DNA from: Desulfoluna spongiiphila
GTDB lineage: Bacteria; Desulfobacterota; Desulfobacteria; Desulfobacterales; Desulfolunaceae
NCBI RefSeq assembly: GCF_900101345.1
Contig: NZ_FMUX01000022.1
Span: forward strand, 55,863-119,862
Direction of reading: 5' to 3'
Length of the DNA: 64,000 nucleotides
The notes below the pieces were generated by a model. It made no database searches. It saw only the letters and a program-made list of their open reading frames with translations, and was not told where the DNA came from. Position 1 is the stretch's first letter. Every line of letters starts with the position of its first letter. Shown here piece by piece: positions 38,835-46,535 of the stretch. A program made the translations under genes and the position numbers.

Positions 38835-40247
38835 GTGCAAAAAAAGACAAAAATCGTAGCAACGATCTCCAACCTGAAATGTGATGTGGACTTTTTACTC
38901 GAGCTCTACGAAGCCGGCATGAACGTGGTGCGCCTCAACACCGCCCACATGACCACAGACGACGCCCAAAAGGTCATCGACAACGTTCGGGCCGTCTCCG
39001 AACACCTGGCCATCATGGTGGACACCAAGGGCCCCGAGATCCGAACGGTGCCCATGGATGAGGGCCTGCCCGTCACCGCAGGCGACCTCATCGACGTGCG
39101 CGGAGACGCCACCGGCACATCGAAGCCGGGCCTTCTCTGCGTCTCTTACAACGAGCTGGCCACCGACGTGCCCGTGGGGAGCCAGCTCCTCATCGACGAC
39201 GGGGACATCGCCCTGTCCGTCACCGGCAAAACCGACACGACCCTCCACTGCACCGTGGAAAACGACGGGACCATCAAGGGACGCAAAAGCATCAACATCC
39301 CGGATGTCACCATCAACCTGCCCGCCCTCACCGAAAAAGACATCGCCTTTGTCAAATACTCCGCCGAGCAGGATGTGGACTTCATCGCCCATTCCTTTGT
39401 CCGTAAAAAAGAGGACGTCCAGGCCGTTCAGGAGATCCTGGATGCCATGGGCAGCGACGCCAAGATCATCGCCAAGATCGAAAACCAGGAGGGCCTGGAC
39501 AACATCGACGAAATCCTGGACCACGCCTTCGGCGCCATGATCGCAAGGGGAGACCTGGCCATCGAGATCCCGGCCGAGCGCATCCCCCTTATCCAGAAAC
39601 GTCTGGTCAAAAAATGCGTGGAGAAGCGAAAGCCCGTCATCATCGCCACCCAGATGCTCCACTCCATGATCCACGCCCCGCGCCCCACCAGGGCCGAAGT
39701 CTCGGATGTGGGCAACGCCTGCCTGGACGGCACCGATGCCATCATGCTCTCCGGTGAAACCGCCAACGGCAAATACCCCCTGGAATCCGTCCAGACCATG
39801 GCCCGCATTGCCCTGGAGGTGGAAGAGAGCCGCAGCACCTTCAACGACACCCCCTACACCCCGGAGAACATCACCACCGACTACCTCACCAAGGCCGCCG
39901 TCAAAGCCGCCCTGCGCCTTCCCACCAAGGCCATCGTGGCCGACACCTTAACCGGGCGCACCATAAGGGGCCTGGCCGCCTACCGGGGAGAAAACCCCAT
40001 CTACGCCCAGTGCTACAGCAAACGGGTGATGCGCGAGCTCGCCCTCTCCTTCGGGGTCCACGGCAGCTACATGAAACTCAACCAGACCACCAACGAGTTC
40101 CTCCATGAAGCCCTGACCCGCCTCATGGCCCGAGGTGCCGTCTCCGAAGAGGATCTCCTCGTGGTCCTGGCCGGCCACTTCGGCGCCACCAACGGCGCCT
40201 CCTTTGTGGAGATCAGCACCGCCAAGAACTTGCTGACAAGGGCGTAA
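38835..40247 (+). CDS. pyk: pyruvate kinase, divergent type
   Basis: A 470-residue enzyme converting phosphoenolpyruvate and ADP to pyruvate and ATP. Typical motifs are VDTKGPEIRT, IIAKIENQEGLDNIDEIL, MIARGDLAIEIP, IIATQMLHSMI and TRAEVSDVGNACLDGTDAIMLSGETANGKYP. The N-terminal motif usually written ARLNFSHG reads VRLNTAHMT, so the Ser that helps bind potassium is Ala, although the Glu of GPEIR linked with potassium dependence remains. The start is GTG, preceded by AAGGCGGG. The protein lacks a C-terminal extension. Confidence 0.9.
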   Translation: MQKKTKIVATISNLKCDVDFLLELYEAGMNVVRLNTAHMTTDDAQKVIDNVRAVSEHLAIMVDTKGPEIRTVPMDEGLPVTAGDLIDVRGDATGTSKPGLLCVSYNELATDVPVGSQLLIDDGDIALSVTGKTDTTLHCTVENDGTIKGRKSINIPDVTINLPALTEKDIAFVKYSAEQDVDFIAHSFVRKKEDVQAVQEILDAMGSDAKIIAKIENQEGLDNIDEILDHAFGAMIARGDLAIEIPAERIPLIQKRLVKKCVEKRKPVIIATQMLHSMIHAPRPTRAEVSDVGNACLDGTDAIMLSGETANGKYPLESVQTMARIALEVEESRSTFNDTPYTPENITTDYLTKAAVKAALRLPTKAIVADTLTGRTIRGLAAYRGENPIYAQCYSKRVMRELALSFGVHGSYMKLNQTTNEFLHEALTRLMARGAVSEEDLLVVLAGHFGATNGASFVEISTAKNLLTRA

Positions 40248-40266
40248 TGCAGAGGGATAAATAATT

Positions 40267-40294
40267 TAGGTCATAGGTCATAGGTCATAGGTCA
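40267..40294 (+). repeat. tandem heptamer repeat (TAGGTCA x4)
   Basis: Four exact copies of the 7-bp unit TAGGTCA follow one another just after the pyk stop codon, followed by a terminator. Short perfect tandem arrays like this can vary in copy number by slippage. Confidence 0.95.
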
Positions 40295-40333
40295 TAACAA
40301 CGTACCGTCTATGATCAAAACAGGTTCAAAAAA

Positions 40334-40377
40334 CAGAAGGGAGCAGTGGAAAAATGTTCCACGGCTCCCTTCTGTTT
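40334..40377. terminator. bidirectional terminator between pyk and ubiE
   Basis: CAGAAGGGAGC and GCTCCCTTCTG pair around an inner GTGGA/TTCCAC stem, flanked by A residues on the left and T residues on the right. It can serve both convergent genes. Confidence 0.9.
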
Positions 40378-40424
40378 AGGCTCCACGCGTGTGATTAGAC
40401 GCGTCCACCCAGCCACTCTGATAT

Positions 40425-40528
40425 CGGGCGCAGCCCGAGCAAAAGTCCGTTGCGATTTGCCCCGAGGAACGAGGGGCGAAGCACAACGGAAACCCGCTTT
40501 CGAGGTGGCTCACCTCGCCGCCGGAGGC
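40425..40528 (+). repeat. dispersed hairpin element, copy B (short left end)
   Basis: This copy begins with the small hairpin CGGGCGCAGCCCG instead of the long left arm, then the core hairpin TCCGTTGCGATTTGCCCC / GGGGCGAAGCACAACGGA around GAGGAACGA, then CGAGGTG/CACCTCG and the CCGCCGGAGGC end. It lies 6 bp from the ubiE stop codon. Confidence 0.85.
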
Positions 40529-40534
40529 AGGTGT

Positions 40535-41248
40535 TTAGGCTTTTTTACCGGTGAAGAGGGTAACAATGCCGAAGGTCATGGGGCGGGCATGGACGTCGGT
40601 GAAGCCGGCCTCGGCCATGATGGCTTTGAATTCGGCGTGGCTGGGAAATTTGAGGACGGACTCGGGGAGGTAGGTGTAGGCGCCCCTGTTTTTGGAGAAA
40701 AGCCCGCCGATGACAGGCAGGACCTTCTGGAAATAGAGAAGGTAGAGGCTTTTCAGAATCTTGTTGGTGGGGGTGGTGAGCTCCAGGACCGCCACGCGGC
40801 CGTCGGTTTTGAGGCAGCGGTGAAACTCTTTGAGGGCGCCTTTGCGGTCCATGATGTTCCGGATGCCGAAGGCGATGGTGACGGCGTCAAAGGCGTCGTC
40901 AAAGCTGGGCAAGGCCAGGCCGTTGCCCTGGGCCAGGGAGATGGATTTTCCGTGGGGCTCGCCGGCGACCTTGATTTTCCCCAGGGCCAGCATGTTGAAG
41001 GAAAAATCCGTGGCGACAACACAGAGGCGTCCCTGGGTCCTCCGCACCGCTTCGATGGCCATGTCGCAGGTGCCGCAGGCCACATCAAGCATTTTTTTAT
41101 GACGCCCGTTGCCGAGCTTCAGGGAGGCAATGGCCCGACGCCTCCAGATCACGTCCTGGTACAGGCTCAGGCTTCGATTCAAAAAATCGTACTTCGGGGC
41201 AATGGCGTCAAACATCTCCCGAATAAAGGGCAGCTCTACATTATTCAT
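40535..41248 (-). CDS. ubiE: menaquinone/ubiquinone biosynthesis C-methyltransferase
   Basis: A 237-residue SAM-dependent methyltransferase that methylates demethylmenaquinone (the likely quinone here, MenG reaction). APKYDFLNRSLSLYQD and FGIRNIMD match the two UbiE/MenG signatures. SAM-binding motif I reads LDVACGTCDMA, with Cys in place of the usual second Gly of GTGD. The start MNNVELPFI is preferred because family homology begins there; a 16-residue upstream extension is open but covers a structured DNA segment. Neither start has a strong ribosome binding site. Confidence 0.88.
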   Translation of the reverse strand: MNNVELPFIREMFDAIAPKYDFLNRSLSLYQDVIWRRRAIASLKLGNGRHKKMLDVACGTCDMAIEAVRRTQGRLCVVATDFSFNMLALGKIKVAGEPHGKSISLAQGNGLALPSFDDAFDAVTIAFGIRNIMDRKGALKEFHRCLKTDGRVAVLELTTPTNKILKSLYLLYFQKVLPVIGGLFSKNRGAYTYLPESVLKFPSHAEFKAIMAEAGFTDVHARPMTFGIVTLFTGKKA

Positions 41249-41282
41249 TGACAACACCAAATTCTGATTTAATTTAGTCCAT

Positions 41283-41341
41283 GGTTCTGCCGACATGGGA
41301 GGGGTGCGCCCTGATGAACGTCACCTGGTGGTGGCGGAACC
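41283..41341. other. structured segment between ubiE and dnaJ
   Basis: GGTTCTGCC and GGCGGAACC pair over 9 bp and enclose an inner AGGG/CCCT hairpin. A further hairpin GCGCCC/GGGCGT lies near 41391-41408. The segment could be part of a 5' untranslated region of either divergent gene. I did not recognise it as a known RNA. Confidence 0.35.
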
Positions 41342-41484
41342 ACGCCGACGGCCGAGCCGCATGTTCTGGGCAGCCTTGAGTTGATGATCCCGCGCCCGTA
41401 AAGGGCGTATCGCAGGACCAAGCCATCGAAATTATCACAATTGGTCAACCGTGACAACCTGTTGGAAGCGTATCGGAAATATAC

Positions 41485-42603
41485 ATGACGACGAAAAGAG
41501 ACTACTACGAAATCCTCGGCGTCGATCGCGAGGCAAGTGCCGAGGAGCTGAAAAAGAAATACCGCAAGCTGGCACTGAAATACCATCCCGACCGAAACCC
41601 GGGAGACAAGGAAGCCGAGGACAAATTTAAAGAGGCTGCCGAAGCCTACGATGTCCTCACCGACCCCAAAAAACGCCAGGTCTACGACCAGTACGGCCAT
41701 CAGGGCCTTGAAGGCAATGGCTTCTCCGGGTCCGGCGGGTTTGATGACATCTTCTCCAGCTTCGGGGACATCTTCGAAGACTTCTTCGGTATGGGCGGCG
41801 GTGGCGGCAGGGGCAGAGGACGCGGCAGGAGCCGGGTCCAGAGGGGTGCCGACCTTCGGTACGACCTCACCATCGACTTTGAAGAGGCCGCCTTCGGCAC
41901 GGAAAAAGAGATCCACCTGGACAAGCGCCAGACCTGCCCCACCTGTGAGGGCAACGGCTGCAAGCCCGGCACCGAACCCGAGATCTGCCACCTCTGCAAG
42001 GGCACGGGCCAGCACACCCAGAGCCAGGGCTTTTTCACGGTGCGATCCACCTGCCCGGCCTGCCAGGGCCGCGGAAAATCCATCAAGAGCCCCTGCCCCG
42101 ACTGCAACGGGCGCGGCCAGGTCGCCGTCAGCAAGACCGTCTCCCTGAAGATCCCTGCCGGGGTGGACACCGACTCCCGCCTCCGCCTCAACAGCGAAGG
42201 GGAAGCCAGCCCCAACGGAGGCCCTGCCGGCGACCTTTACGTCTTCATCACCGTCCGTCCCCACAAGCACTTCCAGCGCAACGGCGACGACATCATCTGC
42301 CTGGTGGAGATCTCTTTTATCCAGGCGGCCCTGGGGGCGACCATCACCATCCCCACCCTGGAAGGGGAAGAATCCCTCAAGATCCCTGCCGGCACTCAGT
42401 ATGCGGAGACCTTCCGCTTCCCCGGCAAAGGCATTCCCTCCTTAAGGGGCGGACGCCGTGGGGACCAGATCATCCAGGTGGAGATCACCACCCCGAAGAA
42501 AATCTCCAAAAAACAGGAGAAGCTGCTCCGGGAATTTGAAAAGCTCGACTCGGAAAAATTCTCCAACAGGCTGAAAAACCTCCTCAAGGGGTCAGGATAC
42601 TAA
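41485..42603 (+). CDS. dnaJ: molecular chaperone DnaJ
   Basis: A 372-residue type I J-protein, co-chaperone of DnaK. The J domain (KRDYYEILGVDREASAEELKKKYRKLALKYHPDRNPGD) has the HPD triad. It is followed by a Gly/Phe-rich linker, four CxxCxGxG zinc motifs (CPTCEGNG, CHLCKGTG, CPACQGRG, CPDCNGRG) and the two C-terminal substrate-binding domains. dnaK and grpE are not nearby. queD follows after 14 bp. Confidence 0.97.
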   Translation: MTTKRDYYEILGVDREASAEELKKKYRKLALKYHPDRNPGDKEAEDKFKEAAEAYDVLTDPKKRQVYDQYGHQGLEGNGFSGSGGFDDIFSSFGDIFEDFFGMGGGGGRGRGRGRSRVQRGADLRYDLTIDFEEAAFGTEKEIHLDKRQTCPTCEGNGCKPGTEPEICHLCKGTGQHTQSQGFFTVRSTCPACQGRGKSIKSPCPDCNGRGQVAVSKTVSLKIPAGVDTDSRLRLNSEGEASPNGGPAGDLYVFITVRPHKHFQRNGDDIICLVEISFIQAALGATITIPTLEGEESLKIPAGTQYAETFRFPGKGIPSLRGGRRGDQIIQVEITTPKKISKKQEKLLREFEKLDSEKFSNRLKNLLKGSGY

Positions 42604-42617
42604 ACGAAGGAGAGCCC

Positions 42618-42989
42618 ATGTTTGAATTGAAAGTCACCACCCGTTTTGCCGCCGCCCACCGCCTTACCATGGTGGGCAAACAATGCGAGAACCTCCACGG
42701 TCACAACTGGCACGTGGAAGTGTACGTTCAAGGGGAGAACCTCGACAAGGGCGGTGTCCTCATGGACTTCGGCATCGTCAAAAAAGAGCTCAAAAAGGTG
42801 ATCGACACCCTGGACCACACCTATTTGAACGAATCGGAGATCTTCAAGGATGTGCCCGCTTCCTCCGAGCACATTGCCATGTACATCGCCAAGGAGCTGG
42901 AACGCCGCATCGACGTGGACGGGATCAAGGTCTCCCGTGTCTCGGCCTGGGAATCCGAAAACTCCTGCGCCACCTACATCGCAGACTGA
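42618..42989 (+). CDS. queD: 6-carboxy-5,6,7,8-tetrahydropterin synthase
   Basis: A 123-residue member of the PTPS/QueD family, the second step of queuosine (7-deazaguanine) synthesis. Zinc ligands are His14, His27 and His29, with Cys23 in the QueD pattern CENLHGH. The LMDFGIVK and LDHTYLN segments and a catalytic Asp-His pair are present. It lies between dnaJ and the HisA-like gene; the other queuosine genes are not in the window. Confidence 0.9.
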   Translation: MFELKVTTRFAAAHRLTMVGKQCENLHGHNWHVEVYVQGENLDKGGVLMDFGIVKKELKKVIDTLDHTYLNESEIFKDVPASSEHIAMYIAKELERRIDVDGIKVSRVSAWESENSCATYIAD

Positions 42990-43014
42990 TCGCTTCCTTG
43001 CGGGACAGGAGACC

Positions 43015-43773
43015 ATGAAATTCAGACCATGCATCGACCTCCACCAGGGGGTCGTCAAACAGATCGTGGGCGGCACGTTGACCGACACAGACGAGTCGCC
43101 CACCACCAACTTTTCCGCCACCCGGCCCGCCTCCTGGTTTGCAGAGCTCTACCGCAGGGACAACCTCACCGGGGGTCACATCATCCAGCTGGGCCCCGGT
43201 AACGAAAAGGCGGCCTGCGGCGCCCTTGAGGCCTGGCCCGGGGGCATGCAGGTCGGCGGCGGCATCACCTGCGACAACGCCGCCTCCTGGCTCGACCGGG
43301 GAGCCGCAGCCATCATCGTCACCTCCCACGTCTTCCACGACGGCCGGATTGACGAAGAGCGCCTCTCCAGGCTGGTGGAGACCGTGGGCAAAGAGCGCCT
43401 TGTCCTGGACCTGAGCTGCAGGCGCAGCGACGAGGGCTACCGCATCGTCACCGATCGCTGGCAGACGTGGACCGATGAGGTGATCACCCTTCCCCTCCTC
43501 GACCGGCTGGCCGACTCCTGCCATGAATTCCTCATCCACGGGGTGGATGTGGAGGGCATGGTGTCCGGCATTGAAGAGCCCCTGGTGGAACTCCTGGGGA
43601 CATGGGGAAAGCGCCCCGTCACCTATGCCGGAGGCATCCGCTCCCTCGCCGATATCGAAAAGATCGACACCCTGGGCAACGGGGCCATCGATTTTACCGT
43701 GGGCAGTGCCCTGGATATCTTCGGAGGCGATGCCCTGGCCTATGACGTGCTGAGCAGCCGCTACAGCACCTGA
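43015..43773 (+). CDS. hisA: HisA-type isomerase of the eukaryotic (HIS6) kind
   Basis: A 252-residue (beta/alpha)8 barrel. FRPCIDLHQGVVKQIVGGTLTD, HIIQLGPGNEKAA, MQVGGGI, VLDLSCR, RWQTWTDEVI, EFLIHGVDVEGMVSGIEEPLVELL and SALDIFGG follow the yeast HIS6 sequence as I recall it, rather than the usual bacterial HisA. The reaction is isomerisation of ProFAR in histidine synthesis. The start at ATG 43015 was preferred because FRPCIDLH is the family N-terminus; the upstream frame overlaps queD. No other histidine gene is adjacent. Confidence 0.9.
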   Translation: MKFRPCIDLHQGVVKQIVGGTLTDTDESPTTNFSATRPASWFAELYRRDNLTGGHIIQLGPGNEKAACGALEAWPGGMQVGGGITCDNAASWLDRGAAAIIVTSHVFHDGRIDEERLSRLVETVGKERLVLDLSCRRSDEGYRIVTDRWQTWTDEVITLPLLDRLADSCHEFLIHGVDVEGMVSGIEEPLVELLGTWGKRPVTYAGGIRSLADIEKIDTLGNGAIDFTVGSALDIFGGDALAYDVLSSRYST

Positions 43774-43791
43774 CACCTCCCTTGTACAAAT

Positions 43792-43820
43792 TGTGCAAAC
43801 CAACCGGCTTGGTTTGCACA
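43792..43820. repeat. perfect 12-bp inverted repeat after hisA
   Basis: TGTGCAAACCAA and TTGGTTTGCACA flank a 5-nt loop (CCGGC). No T run follows in either direction, so it could be an operator, an RNA hairpin protecting the hisA 3' end, or a weak terminator. Confidence 0.6.
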
Positions 43821-44067
43821 CCCTCCTCCATCTCTGCCCGTCAACACCGCACACGCCCCGCCCAAACCACCCGTTTTTTCAAGCCCTTTCCCTCTCCTCA
43901 ATCTTCAGGCATACTGTTTGCATAAACCCGGAGACGTACCCAAACCGGTAAGATGCAAGGCAGACGCACCCATCCCCGTCATCGGCCCCGTCACCCATGG
44001 GCGACAAGGTGTCCGAAACCGGTTTTATTGAGATCCGTCACCCACAACCCCACGGAGGTCACAGACC

Positions 44068-44961
44068 ATGAGATCCTTTCTGCCCGGCCCGATCAGGGGA
44101 GCCCTCGCCTTCCTGCTCTACTTTCTCAACTCCATTGTCATCATCGTCCCCCTCGTCACCGTTGCCGTCACCAAATTCCTGATCCCCTTTTCCTTCTGGC
44201 AGCTTATCTCCCGGAAAATCCTGGATGTGCTGGCCACCACCTGGATCGATGTGAACACCTTCAACATGTGGCTCATGCAGGATTTCGAACTGGAGGTCAC
44301 CGGGGCCGAGGGGATTGAAAAAGACATGTGGTACCTTGTCATCAGCAACCACCAGAGCTGGGTCGACATCCTTATCCTCCAGAGGGTCCTCAACCGCAAA
44401 ATCCCCTTTCTCAAGTTCTTCCTCAAAAAAGAGCTCATCTGGGTTCCCATCATGGGACTCGCCTGGTGGGCCATGGACTTTCCCTTCATGAAACGCTACT
44501 CCAAGGATTTCCTGAAGAAGAACCCCCACCTGAAAGGCAAGGACATCGAGGTCACCCGAAAGGCCTGCGAAAAATACAAAACCATCCCTGTCTCCATCGT
44601 CAACTTCGTGGAGGGCACCCGCTTCACCCCGGGCAAGCACAGCAGGCAAAATTCGCCCTTCACCCATCTCCTCAAACCCAAGGCCGGGGGCGTCGCCTTT
44701 GTCCTGGGCTCCATGGGCGAACTCATGACCGGCATCGTCAACGTCACCATCGTCTACCCCAACGGAACGAAGAGCTTCTGGGAATACCTCTGCGGCAAGA
44801 TCGACGCCGTGAAGGTCCACGTGGAACTCATGGAGGTCACCGACGACATCATCGGCTCTTACGAAAACGACCCCGATTTCCGCGCCCACTTCCAGACCTG
44901 GATCAACGGCGTCTGGGAAGAGAAAGACCGCCGCATCGATCAGCTGCGCAACGCGGCTTAA
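44068..44961 (+). CDS. 1-acyl-glycerol-3-phosphate acyltransferase family protein (YihG-like)
   Basis: A 297-residue membrane acyltransferase. A hydrophobic N-terminal segment (about 11-40) is followed by the catalytic NHQSWVD at 94-100 (HX4D) and by FVEGTRFTP at 180-188, the substrate-phosphate motif of the PlsC superfamily. The surrounding sequence (MWYLVISNHQSWVDILIL, ELIWVPIMGLAWWAMDFPFMKR) is of the YihG type. It probably transfers an acyl chain to lysophosphatidate or a related lipid. It stands alone on the plus strand. Confidence 0.88.
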   Translation: MRSFLPGPIRGALAFLLYFLNSIVIIVPLVTVAVTKFLIPFSFWQLISRKILDVLATTWIDVNTFNMWLMQDFELEVTGAEGIEKDMWYLVISNHQSWVDILILQRVLNRKIPFLKFFLKKELIWVPIMGLAWWAMDFPFMKRYSKDFLKKNPHLKGKDIEVTRKACEKYKTIPVSIVNFVEGTRFTPGKHSRQNSPFTHLLKPKAGGVAFVLGSMGELMTGIVNVTIVYPNGTKSFWEYLCGKIDAVKVHVELMEVTDDIIGSYENDPDFRAHFQTWINGVWEEKDRRIDQLRNAA

Positions 44962-44973
44962 AATAAAAAACAG

Positions 44974-45076
44974 GCCTCCGGCGGTGAGGTGAGCCACCTC
45001 GAAAGCGGGTTGCCCCTGCGCTTTCCCCTTCGTGCCTCAGGGAAAAGCACAGGGGCGTATGCCTTAGGGCTCGGGC
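44974..45076 (-). repeat. dispersed hairpin element, copy C
   Basis: An inverted copy beginning GCCTCCGGCGG and TGAGGTG/CACCTCG. The core hairpin, read on the minus strand, is GCCCCTGTGCTTTTCCCT / AGGGGAAAGCGCAGGGGC around the loop variant GAGGCACGA. The far end carries GCCCGAGC, related to the short left end of copy B. It follows the acyltransferase gene by 12 bp. Confidence 0.85.
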
Positions 45077-45411
45077 AAAAAATACGACCCACCGATCGTA
45101 CACACATAGAAAGTCAATGCATGTGTATTTTATATCGGCCATGGCCCTTACCCGAACAGTCTTCGTTTTACGTCCCCCTACCCCTCTCATATATCCCTGA
45201 TCTGCACCTTTCTCCTCAGCTCCCGTTGCGACAGCAGGTTGGTAAGCGTCCCCAGTGGCGGCAGGGCATTGCTCCTCGCCCAAACACCCTGAGGGAACAT
45301 TACCCTTCGCTCATATTCAGGTATTTACAGTCTAAATCAAGTAGTATACGTTTTTTCTGGATGAACCGACGGGTAGTATGAAGCAATTCTTTTTTACGGG
45401 GAGACGAAACG
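45077..45411. other. non-coding region upstream of the first metallo-hydrolase gene
   Basis: No gene is supported in these 335 bp. The last 80 bp are A/T-rich; TTTACA and TATACG near 45328-45354 form a loose promoter candidate with a short spacer. Confidence 0.4.
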
Positions 45412-46251
45412 ATGGAGTTTGGCGGCTACAGGTGTCATGGGGTGGAGATGTGCGATTTCCTTCTGGACGGAGGCGCCATGTTCGGGGTGGTGCCCAAGCC
45501 CCTCTGGGAAAAAAAGATTGCCTCGGACGAAAAGAACCGCATCCCCTTAAAGGCCCGTTCCCTGCTCCTTTGCGGCAACGGTCGCAACATCCTGGTGGAC
45601 ACCGGCTGCGGCACAAAGTTCAACGACAAAGAGCTGGCCATCTACGGGGTCACCGCCACCCGCAGCCCGGATGAGGCGTTGAGTGACTTCGGCCTCTCCA
45701 CGGCGGAGATCACCGACGTGATCCTCACCCACCTCCACTTTGATCACGCCGGAGGCACCACCTTCCTGAAAGAGGGCGAAGCGGTCCCCACCTTTCCCAA
45801 CGCCACCTACTACACCCAGAGACGCCAGCTCAACTGGGCCAAAAACCCCACCCTGCGGGATCGAGCCAGCTTTTTTGCCGACAACTGGGCACCCATGGAG
45901 CAAAGCGGGCAGCTCGCGGTGCTGGACGGCAACACCCTGCCCATCGACGGCATTGACCTGCTCTTCTCCGACGGCCACACCTGCGGACAGCAGCTCCCCC
46001 TCATCAAAGGCGAGGGCGGCTGCCTTCTCTACTGCGGCGACCTGATCCCCACCTCGGCCCATATCCCCGTCCCCTGGCACATGGGCTACGACAACCAGCC
46101 CCTTCTGATCATGTCCGAAAAGGAGAGCGTCCTCAAACAGGCCGTGGCCGGCAACTGGACCCTCTTTTTTGAGCACGACCCCACCGTTGCCGCCGCCACC
46201 GTCAAAGAGGGCCGCAAAGGAATCGAAAGGGACCGTGTCGTGGAGATATAA
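45412..46251 (+). CDS. metallo-beta-lactamase-fold hydrolase
   Basis: A 279-residue protein with the metal-binding THLHFDHAGG (HLHFDH at 107-112), a downstream SDGHTCGQQ histidine and CGDLIPT aspartate in the MBL order. The overall layout (MFGVVPKPLWEKK near the N-terminus, VDTGCGTKF) resembles the lactonase-like or generic MBL hydrolases. GGGGAGA precedes the start. The substrate cannot be told from the sequence. Confidence 0.85.
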   Translation: MEFGGYRCHGVEMCDFLLDGGAMFGVVPKPLWEKKIASDEKNRIPLKARSLLLCGNGRNILVDTGCGTKFNDKELAIYGVTATRSPDEALSDFGLSTAEITDVILTHLHFDHAGGTTFLKEGEAVPTFPNATYYTQRRQLNWAKNPTLRDRASFFADNWAPMEQSGQLAVLDGNTLPIDGIDLLFSDGHTCGQQLPLIKGEGGCLLYCGDLIPTSAHIPVPWHMGYDNQPLLIMSEKESVLKQAVAGNWTLFFEHDPTVAAATVKEGRKGIERDRVVEI

Positions 46252-46276
46252 AGATAAAGGTAACGATTCAGCTTAT

Positions 46277-46462
46277 GCCTCCGGCGGCCCTGCCGGGGGC
46301 TAAACTTTTGCCTGATCGCATGAAGAACGGGTTTAACAGACAGGCCTTAAAAACCGCTTGAATGAATTTCGTTTTAAACGCGGATGCGCTTTGACCCGAG
46401 GGACGAGAGGCAAAGCGCATCCGCAACCTGCTTTCAAGGTGGCACACCTTGCCGCCGGAGGC
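46277..46462 (+). repeat. dispersed hairpin element, copy D
   Basis: A full copy of 186 bp with both GCCTCCGGCGG and CCGCCGGAGGC ends. Its core stem has perfect pairing GCGGATGCGCTTTG / CAAAGCGCATCCGC and loop variant GAGGGACGA. The right hairpin is CAAGGTG/CACCTTG, a compensated change against CGAGGTG/CACCTCG in copy A. Confidence 0.9.
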
Positions 46463-46535
46463 AACTGACGGCTTTGCCACCGACGTATGCCTTACACGCC
46501 TTATTTGTATTGAACACCCAACCCCGGAGACGCCC

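Noticed and set aside
40267..40294. CRISPR-like array
   Set aside because: Four contiguous 7-bp units without spacers and without cas genes; a simple tandem repeat.
41283..41408. Signal recognition particle RNA
   Set aside because: The invariant GGTCAGG...GGAAGG...AGCAG domain of bacterial SRP RNA is absent.
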